Origin: an uncultured Gammaproteobacteria bacterium
GTDB lineage: Bacteria; Pseudomonadota; Gammaproteobacteria; GCA-001735895
DNA: 9,752 bases
NCBI GenBank assembly: GCA_945787265.1
Contig: CALZHS010000152.1
Coordinates: forward strand, 1 to 9,752
Reading direction: 5' to 3'
Shown here piece by piece: positions 5,521 to 9,752 of the stretch (the first letter of the stretch is position 1; each line of letters opens with the position of its first letter). Both the position numbers and the translations under genes were made by a program. The notes below the pieces were generated by a model, which had not been told where the DNA came from, ran no database searches, and saw nothing but the letters and a program-made list of their open reading frames with translations.

Positions 5521-6201
5521 ATGAATACAAATCTTGCCCACGCTGCTGAAGAAATCCCGTCCCCTTACTCCGCGGAAGCAGACCAGGTGCGCCACGCGCT
5601 GATCGAACGCGGACTGGAAACTCCGCTGCTGCCTCACCAGTACGAGCGTGACGAAAAGTACGAGCGTATCAAGAAATCCTTCACCGAAATCGCCCGTGCA
5701 TTGGGCCTGGATTTGAGCGACGACAGCCTCAGCGAGACACCGCACCGTATCGCGAAAATGTATGTCGACGAAATTTTCGGCGGTCTGGACTACTTCAACT
5801 TTCCCAAGATTACGGTCATCGACAACAAGATGGGCGTTGAGGAAATGGTCAAGGTCAGCGACATCAGCCTTACCAGTACCTGCGAACATCACTTTGTCAC
5901 CATCGATGGCACCGCCAAGGTCGCCTATATTCCGAAAAACAAGATCATCGGACTTTCGAAGATCAACCGCATTGTCCGCTTTTTCGCGCAACGCCCCCAG
6001 GTGCAGGAAAGACTGACCCAGCAGGTGCTGGTCGCGCTGCAGACACTGCTGGAAACGGATGATGTCGCGATCAGCATTGATGCCACGCATTACTGCGTCA
6101 AATCACGCGGGGTCATGGACGCCAACTCGCGTACCCAGACCACCGCATTGGGCGGCACTTTCAAGGCGCGTCACAAAACTCGCGCCGAGTTTCTTGCCTG
6201 A
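5521..6201 (+). CDS. folE: GTP cyclohydrolase I (FolE)
   Basis: Converts GTP to 7,8-dihydroneopterin triphosphate and formate, the first step of folate and monapterin synthesis; it acts as a cytoplasmic decamer. The 226-residue protein is very close to E. coli FolE (222 residues, from memory). Landmarks: 'SETPHRIAKMYVDEIF' (71-86), zinc ligands C121 and H124 in 'STCEHHF' plus C192 in 'HYCVK', catalytic H123 and H190, 'GLSKINRIV' (144-152), and 'QRPQVQERLTQQ' (157-168). The zinc cysteines show it is the zinc-dependent FolE, not the metal-flexible FolE2 type. It is separated from the folM C-terminal frame by 40 bases and has its own good Shine-Dalgarno, so its translation need not depend on folM. 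ubiG starts 6 bases after its stop. It is clustered with folX and folM as in the Pseudomonas folE1 locus. Confidence 0.97.
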   Translation: MNTNLAHAAEEIPSPYSAEADQVRHALIERGLETPLLPHQYERDEKYERIKKSFTEIARALGLDLSDDSLSETPHRIAKMYVDEIFGGLDYFNFPKITVIDNKMGVEEMVKVSDISLTSTCEHHFVTIDGTAKVAYIPKNKIIGLSKINRIVRFFAQRPQVQERLTQQVLVALQTLLETDDVAISIDATHYCVKSRGVMDANSRTQTTALGGTFKARHKTRAEFLA

Positions 6202-6207
6202 GCCGAA

Positions 6208-6945
6208 ATGAAGTCTGAGACCATCGAACCCGCAGAGGTCGCTTACTACGATCGGCTTGCAGAACAGTGGTGGGACCGGCAGGGTAAATTCTGGCCACTG
6301 CACCGTCTCAACGAGTTGCGGGTAGAGTATCTTAAACAGGCGATCTGCCTTCATTTCGGTCGCTTAAGAGAAGACAACATGCCCCTCGCAGGTCTCAACG
6401 TAATCGACATCGGCTGCGGCGGCGGTATTTTGTCTGAATCGATGGCTGCACTCGGCGCCAACGTTCACGGCATCGACGTGGTTGAAAAAGGTATTAACGT
6501 TGCGCGCCAGCATAGCCGGCAGCAGGGCCTGGCCATCAGGTATGACTATGCCACCGTCGAAGACATCGTCGCGCGCGGCAAAAAATATGACGTAGTACTC
6601 AACATGGAAGTGGTCGAGCATGTGGCCGATTTGCCGCTGTTCATGTCCGCCTGTACGCAGCTGTTGAAGCCCAACGGCATCATGTTCATTGCGACAATCA
6701 ATCGCACCCTGCTGTCGTGGTTGTTCGCGATAGTGGGCGCAGAATACATCCTCGGCTGGCTGCCGAAAGGCACACACGCATGGCGTAAATTTGTACAGCC
6801 CCGGGAACTCGAGCAGCTGCTCGATCGGGATGGCCTGCAGGTGATGGCGTCAACCGGCGTACAAATCAATCCCCTGACGCGCCATTTCAGCCTCAGCAAA
6901 CGGCTTGCGGTTAACTACATGCTATCCGCAATCCATGCGTCCTGA
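6208..6945 (+). CDS. ubiG: UbiG, ubiquinone biosynthesis O-methyltransferase
   Basis: UbiG carries out both O-methylations of ubiquinone synthesis using S-adenosylmethionine, working at the inner face of the cytoplasmic membrane. The 245-residue protein shows UbiG-specific blocks: 'WWDRQGKFWPLHRLNELR' (21-38), SAM motif I 'IDIGCGGGILSE' (66-77), acidic D90 in 'HGIDVVEKG', 'LNMEVVEHV' (131-139), and 'FIATINRT' (160-167) followed by 'IVGAEYILGWLPKGTH' (175-190), the segment linked to membrane lipid interaction. The length agrees with the ~240 of the family. ATG 6208 lies 6 bases after folE with no clear Shine-Dalgarno, which suggests coupling. It is usually found near gph, gyrA or other genes rather than folE, so the pairing here is a lineage feature. 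No catalytic residue appears missing. Confidence 0.95.
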   Translation: MKSETIEPAEVAYYDRLAEQWWDRQGKFWPLHRLNELRVEYLKQAICLHFGRLREDNMPLAGLNVIDIGCGGGILSESMAALGANVHGIDVVEKGINVARQHSRQQGLAIRYDYATVEDIVARGKKYDVVLNMEVVEHVADLPLFMSACTQLLKPNGIMFIATINRTLLSWLFAIVGAEYILGWLPKGTHAWRKFVQPRELEQLLDRDGLQVMASTGVQINPLTRHFSLSKRLAVNYMLSAIHAS

Positions 6946-6984
6946 ACCTGCTTTCGTAAATATCATTTGCGGGCAGCGACATCG

Positions 6985-7443
6985 ATGCGAATGCACTTCA
7001 TTCTGGGCGCACTGTTGATTAGCTCGACAATGACTGCCGCGTCTGCCGACAGCGCCCTGCTCGACCGCTATACCTGGAACAACCGATTACTGCTGATCTT
7101 TACGCCCGACCAGAATCATGCCGAATATATCGCGCAAAACAGGGGCCTTGCCAGTGTCGAGGCCGGCCTGATCGATCGTGACCTCATGGTATTTCGCATG
7201 ATGCCGGGAGAGGCGGTCACAATCGATAACAATCTTTCGAACGCAAGTAATTCAGCCGCGATCTACCGCGATTTTGCTATCGAAACCAGCGAATTCCGGG
7301 TGTTGCTGATCGGCAAGGATGGCACCCTGAAATTAACACGATCCACGGCCGTTGGCGCAACCGATCTTTTCGAGCTAATCGACTCGATGCCAATGCGACA
7401 AATGGAGATGCAAACTCAGAGCAGTTCCATCGACCGGGACTAA
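6985..7443 (+). CDS. Exported DUF4174 protein, cysteine-free
   Basis: A 152-residue protein with a signal peptide (hydrophobic 5-18, likely cleavage after 'ASA' at 21), so probably periplasmic. The mature part matches the DUF4174 pattern: 'LDRYTWNNRLLLIF' (26-39), 'GLIDRDLMVF' (61-70), 'FRVLLIGKDGTLKL' (104-117) and 'IDSMPMRQMEM' (132-142). The family is thought to have a thioredoxin-like fold, but this protein has no cysteine at all, so it cannot be a dithiol oxidoreductase. Its function is unknown. ATG 6985 (or 6991) is chosen over an upstream TTG at 6967 because it places a normal signal peptide at the N-terminus. It lies 39 bases after ubiG with only a weak GGGCAG upstream. A probable terminator follows, making it the likely last gene of the pterin/ubiG transcript. 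Confidence 0.78.
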   Translation: MRMHFILGALLISSTMTAASADSALLDRYTWNNRLLLIFTPDQNHAEYIAQNRGLASVEAGLIDRDLMVFRMMPGEAVTIDNNLSNASNSAAIYRDFAIETSEFRVLLIGKDGTLKLTRSTAVGATDLFELIDSMPMRQMEMQTQSSSIDRD

Positions 7444-7504
7444 ATAACAGGCTCATTAACTGGCCCCATCTGTCCGGGCTGGCATCCGCGGCTAAATTAA
7501 ATTG

Positions 7505-7541
7505 AAACGGCTGGTAATGGCGTCGAGCCGGTTTTTTGTTT
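7505..7541 (+). terminator. Probable Rho-independent terminator
   Basis: CGGCT (7508-7512) pairs with AGCCG (7526-7530), extended by AAA/TTT pairs across a bulged base, with a 13-base loop. It is followed by a T-rich tract (six T, G, then more T). It closes the + strand transcript that ends with the DUF4174 gene. The stem is short, so strength is moderate. Confidence 0.6.
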
Positions 7542-7568
7542 TACACTCACCCGTCCCGGCAATATGGC
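7540..7568 (+). promoter_or_regulatory. Weak candidate promoter for the EamA transporter
   Basis: TTTACA (7540-7545, 5 of 6 match to the -35 consensus), a 17-base spacer, then TATGGC (7563-7568, 3 of 6 match to -10). Transcription would start about 20 bases before ATG 7596. It is placed sensibly just after a terminator, but the -10 match is poor. Confidence 0.25.
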
Positions 7569-7595
7569 ATCAATAAAAATACCAACCATCCCTGA

Positions 7596-8552
7596 ATGAA
7601 AAGCCTGTTCGAACAGCCTCGAGGCGACCGGCCGGTCCTCGCCCTGGCCCTGCTTTTGCTGGGCGTATTTGCGCTCGCGCTGCAGGATTCACTGATCAAA
7701 CTGATGTCCGCGGAGACTTCGTTCTGGCAGTTCCAGACCCTGCGCTCGATCGGTAATCTCAGCTTTATCATCATCCTGGCCATGGCGAGCGGCAGTCTCG
7801 GCCTGATATTTCCGCGAAACTGGCGCCCGGTTTACCTGCGCGCGGCGTTTCTAACGGTTTGCATGTTCTTTTTCTTCGCCGGTGCGCCGTACCTGACGGT
7901 GCCACAAATGGCGGCTGGGCTTTATACCTACCCCCTGTTTGTATCACTGCTGGCAGGGCCGATCCTGGGTGAAACGGTGGGTCCCTGGCGCATCACTGCC
8001 CTGCTGATCGGTGCAACCGGTGCCGTTGTGATACTCAGTCCCTGGGATGCCGACTTCTCGGCGGTGCAGGTCCTTCCCATCCTGGCCGGATTTTTCTATG
8101 CCACGAACATATTGACACTGCGCAAAGCCTGCCGACAGGAAAGCACGCTGGCGCTAGCATTCGCGGTCGGTATTGCTTTTATTTTTTCCGGCATGCTGGG
8201 CATTCTGCTGTTGTCGATTTTTCCTTTGCCCATGGAAATTCGCGCCAGCATGCCGTTTGTCGCTATCGGCTGGCCCGAACTTACCCTGCTGGTTGCAGGA
8301 TTTGCGCTGTTCGCCTCGGTACTCAACCTGACGGGTAACATCTGCCTCAGTCGTGCCTACCAGACCGCGGACGCGAGCTGGCTCGCGCCGATAGACTTCA
8401 GTTACCTGATTTTCGCCGCGTTCTGGAGTCGCGCGATTTTCGATCAATGGCCAACCGGCCAGTCAATCACCGGCATGATCCTGATCGGGTCCGCCGGTAT
8501 TATTACGGCATGGCGCGAACACGTCACCGCAACCGGCAAGCGGTTCCTGTAA
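7596..8552 (+). CDS. EamA-domain drug/metabolite transporter (DMT superfamily)
   Basis: A 318-residue inner-membrane protein with about ten hydrophobic segments arranged as two EamA repeats (roughly 17-148 and 157-307), the layout of DMT-superfamily exporters. Near the first helix 'ALQDSLIKLMS' and 'FWQFQTLRS' (43-51) match a subgroup of proteobacterial EamA proteins. 'YTYPLFVSLLAGPILGE' (110-126), with the conserved Glu at the end of helix four, is also typical. The second repeat ends 'ITGMILIGSAGIITAWRE'. The substrate cannot be predicted, as this family exports amino acids, metabolites and other small molecules. ATG 7596 is the first start in the frame; no Shine-Dalgarno is visible. It is separated from its neighbours by 152 and 115 bases and probably forms its own transcript. 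Confidence 0.85.
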   Translation: MKSLFEQPRGDRPVLALALLLLGVFALALQDSLIKLMSAETSFWQFQTLRSIGNLSFIIILAMASGSLGLIFPRNWRPVYLRAAFLTVCMFFFFAGAPYLTVPQMAAGLYTYPLFVSLLAGPILGETVGPWRITALLIGATGAVVILSPWDADFSAVQVLPILAGFFYATNILTLRKACRQESTLALAFAVGIAFIFSGMLGILLLSIFPLPMEIRASMPFVAIGWPELTLLVAGFALFASVLNLTGNICLSRAYQTADASWLAPIDFSYLIFAAFWSRAIFDQWPTGQSITGMILIGSAGIITAWREHVTATGKRFL

Positions 8553-8606
8553 TTTACTTTGTCTCGGTATATGAACGGGTTCGCTAAAGCGGAATTGATC
8601 CAGTTA

Positions 8607-8618
8607 GCACCCGGGTGC
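8607..8618. repeat. Perfect 12-base palindrome upstream of esterase gene
   Basis: GCACCCGGGTGC is fully self-complementary and lies 50 bases before the hydrolase start in a 115-base gap. It could be a binding site for a dimeric regulator or a small hairpin in the leader. No T-tract follows, so it is not a standard terminator. No convincing promoter was found nearby. Confidence 0.4.
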
Positions 8619-8667
8619 GTACCTATTGTTATGAAACGTTCCTTTATCCGACCTTGCGTTCCAGACC

Positions 8668-9579
8668 ATGTTCAGTAACCCACCGTTCATACCCGCAGTC
8701 ATTCTCCTTGCTGTCGCCGCATTAACAGGCTGCTATACCCATATCAACAGCCAGGCTTACGAATCACCGGCAGAGGTTACCTATACCCTCGATCGCAAGA
8801 TTGAAAATATCGTCTATACCGGTGCCAGTTGGCCACAACCGCTACACGCCGACCTGTACCTGCCCCAAAAGCGAGGGCTGCGACCGGTGGTGCTGATGAT
8901 CCATGGGGGCGGCTGGGCAAACCGCAGTCGTGACGATATGGCCGGCATCAGCAGTAAACTTGTGCGACGGGGTTACGCGGTGCTCAATGTAAACTACCGT
9001 TTTGCCCCGAAATACACCTACCCGGCACAGGTTCACGATCTGCAGCAGGCGCTTGCGTGGATCGCTGATAATGCGAATCGATATCGCCTCGACCTCGAGC
9101 GGGTTAACACCTGGGGTTATTCATCCGGTGCCCATCTTGCCGCCCTGATCGGCGCTATCGATCACGACAATCACCTGGCCGAGGATTCTAATCCGTTGCC
9201 CCGCATCCGCTCCGTGGTCGCCGGCGGCATTCCTTCGGATCTGCGCAAGTACACGGATAGCCCCATCGTGATGCGCTTCATGGGTGGCGACCGACACGAA
9301 ATGCCTGCACGTTACGCTGAGGCCTCACCGGTCTACCATGTCTCCAGCGATGACCCCCCTGTCTTTCTTTACCACGGCAAGCTCGATTTCCTGGTAACCG
9401 AAGACCAGGCGAGCGACTACTACGAGGCCCTGCGCGCGGCCGGTATCGATGCCGAACTGTACCTGCACCGCTGGCGCGGGCACATGTCGATGTTCCTGTT
9501 CGGCGGTGATGCCGAGACCAAGGCCATCGACTTCCTTAATCGCAACAATTCAACCCGTCAGCTCATCGCCGCCGAATAA
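8668..9579 (+). CDS. Lipoprotein alpha/beta hydrolase (esterase, HSL/BD-FAE-like)
   Basis: A 303-residue alpha/beta-hydrolase. The N-terminus is a lipoprotein signal: hydrophobic 8-18 then lipobox L19-T-G-C22, so the mature protein is likely lipid-anchored in the envelope. Residue +2 is Tyr, not Asp, which favours sorting to the outer membrane. Catalytic features: oxyanion 'HGGGW' (79-83), nucleophile S152 in 'GYSSG', probable acid D240 in 'HGKLDFLV', and base H272 in 'RGHMSMF'. 'VNYRFAPKYTYPAQVHDLQQALAWI' (108-132) is typical of the hormone-sensitive-lipase/feruloyl-esterase-like branch. It probably cleaves carboxyl esters; the substrate is unknown. ATG 8668 gives a normal lipoprotein signal but has no clear Shine-Dalgarno. 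It does not overlap a neighbour and may be monocistronic. Confidence 0.88.
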   Translation: MFSNPPFIPAVILLAVAALTGCYTHINSQAYESPAEVTYTLDRKIENIVYTGASWPQPLHADLYLPQKRGLRPVVLMIHGGGWANRSRDDMAGISSKLVRRGYAVLNVNYRFAPKYTYPAQVHDLQQALAWIADNANRYRLDLERVNTWGYSSGAHLAALIGAIDHDNHLAEDSNPLPRIRSVVAGGIPSDLRKYTDSPIVMRFMGGDRHEMPARYAEASPVYHVSSDDPPVFLYHGKLDFLVTEDQASDYYEALRAAGIDAELYLHRWRGHMSMFLFGGDAETKAIDFLNRNNSTRQLIAAE

Positions 9580-9595
9580 ATAATATCCGCATCGT

Positions 9596-9605
9596 CCGAT
9601 ATCGG
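9596..9605. repeat. 10-base palindrome after esterase gene
   Basis: CCGATATCGG is a perfect palindrome 17 bases after the hydrolase stop. There is no T-tract, so a terminator role is doubtful. Confidence 0.3.
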
Positions 9606-9653
9606 CCGGGCATCCAGCAGCAATGTGAATTTCGCTTGGGTGAAAAGCCCCGT

Positions 9654-9682
9654 AGAGCTATGCTCTGGACAACTTGGCCAGA
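9654..9682 (+). other. Two overlapping hairpins near the window end
   Basis: AGAGC (9654-9658) pairs with GCTCT (9662-9666) around a 3-base loop. TCTGG (9664-9668) pairs with CCAGA (9678-9682) around a 9-base loop. They share bases 9664-9666, so only one can form fully at a time. This could be a leader structure or coincidence; it matches no riboswitch I recognise. Confidence 0.25.
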
Positions 9683-9752
9683 CCCGGATGCAAAGCTTAT
9701 GGATCATAATGTCTTCCCCGCAACAGAACTGAATCAGAGACTGGCCGAAACC
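9660..9752 (+). CDS. Possible start of an unidentified gene, cut by window edge
   Basis: From ATG 9660 the frame stays open to the window end (31 codons), beginning MLWTTWPDPDAKLMDHN; an alternative start is the in-frame ATG at 9699. Neither has a clear Shine-Dalgarno. The opposite strand is also open through 9558-9752 (64 codons, reading into the hydrolase 3' end), so orientation is unresolved. No family is recognised. Confidence 0.25.
   Translation, partial: MLWTTWPDPDAKLMDHNVFPATELNQRLAET

Noticed and set aside
5389..6090. 233-codon open frame on the minus strand
   Set aside because: It is a shadow of folE, whose protein is conserved throughout; the antisense translation resembles no family.
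6967..6984. TTG start for the DUF4174 protein
   Set aside because: It would put charged residues before the signal peptide; ATG 6985 or 6991 gives a normal signal sequence.
9620..9710. Possible cyclic-di-GMP (GEMM) riboswitch, suggested by 'GGATGCAAAGC'
   Set aside because: The remaining consensus elements (the CACGCACAGGGCAAACC-like part and tetraloop receptor) are not found.

Overview
The bulk of the window (about 585 to 9752) looks like a gammaproteobacterial chromosome segment. FolX, FolE, FolM and UbiG read as close relatives of the Enterobacteria/Pseudomonas proteins, almost every gene lies on the + strand, and several are packed with overlaps or gaps under 10 bases. No rRNA, tRNA, CRISPR array, transposase, integrase or phage gene was seen. 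It reads as a housekeeping and accessory-metabolism region, not a mobile island, and I found no clear undescribed multi-gene system.

The first ~523 bases look foreign to the rest. They hold an imperfect inverted repeat (2-65) and an scpB gene whose protein resembles Chloroflexi-type ScpB. It breaks off after the 'ETPGR' segment, where the family continues with a conserved tail. From ~522 another reading frame with protein-like composition ends at a stop at 584. A misjoin (chimeric contig) or a real recombination junction near 520 is the best explanation.

From 627 to 2501 a YfcE-like metallophosphoesterase is followed after 3 bases by a compact CPA2-type cation/proton antiporter. From 2583 to 4295 come a CsgA-like short-chain dehydrogenase, an exported glutathione-peroxidase-family protein and a small DUF3429 membrane protein. 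From 4374 to 6945 comes a pterin/quinone block: folX, folM, folE, ubiG. FolE, FolX and FolM make tetrahydromonapterin: GTP is converted to dihydroneopterin triphosphate, epimerised at C2', then (after dephosphorylation) reduced. FolE also feeds folate synthesis, and UbiG does O-methylations of ubiquinone. An exported, cysteine-free DUF4174 protein follows, then a probable terminator (~7505-7541).

Downstream are an EamA/DMT transporter (7596-8552), a lipoprotein alpha/beta hydrolase (8668-9579), and 173 bases containing hairpins and perhaps the start of another gene cut by the window edge.

The most interesting observation is in folM. Its conserved C-terminus is present but in the -1 frame, exactly after an A-AAA-AAG heptamer, the slippery sequence known from E. 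coli dnaX, with a GAGG Shine-Dalgarno-like motif 10 bases upstream. About 14 residues of the family's variable loop are also missing at that point. It may be a sequencing error in the 7-A run, a decaying gene, or frameshift-dependent expression.
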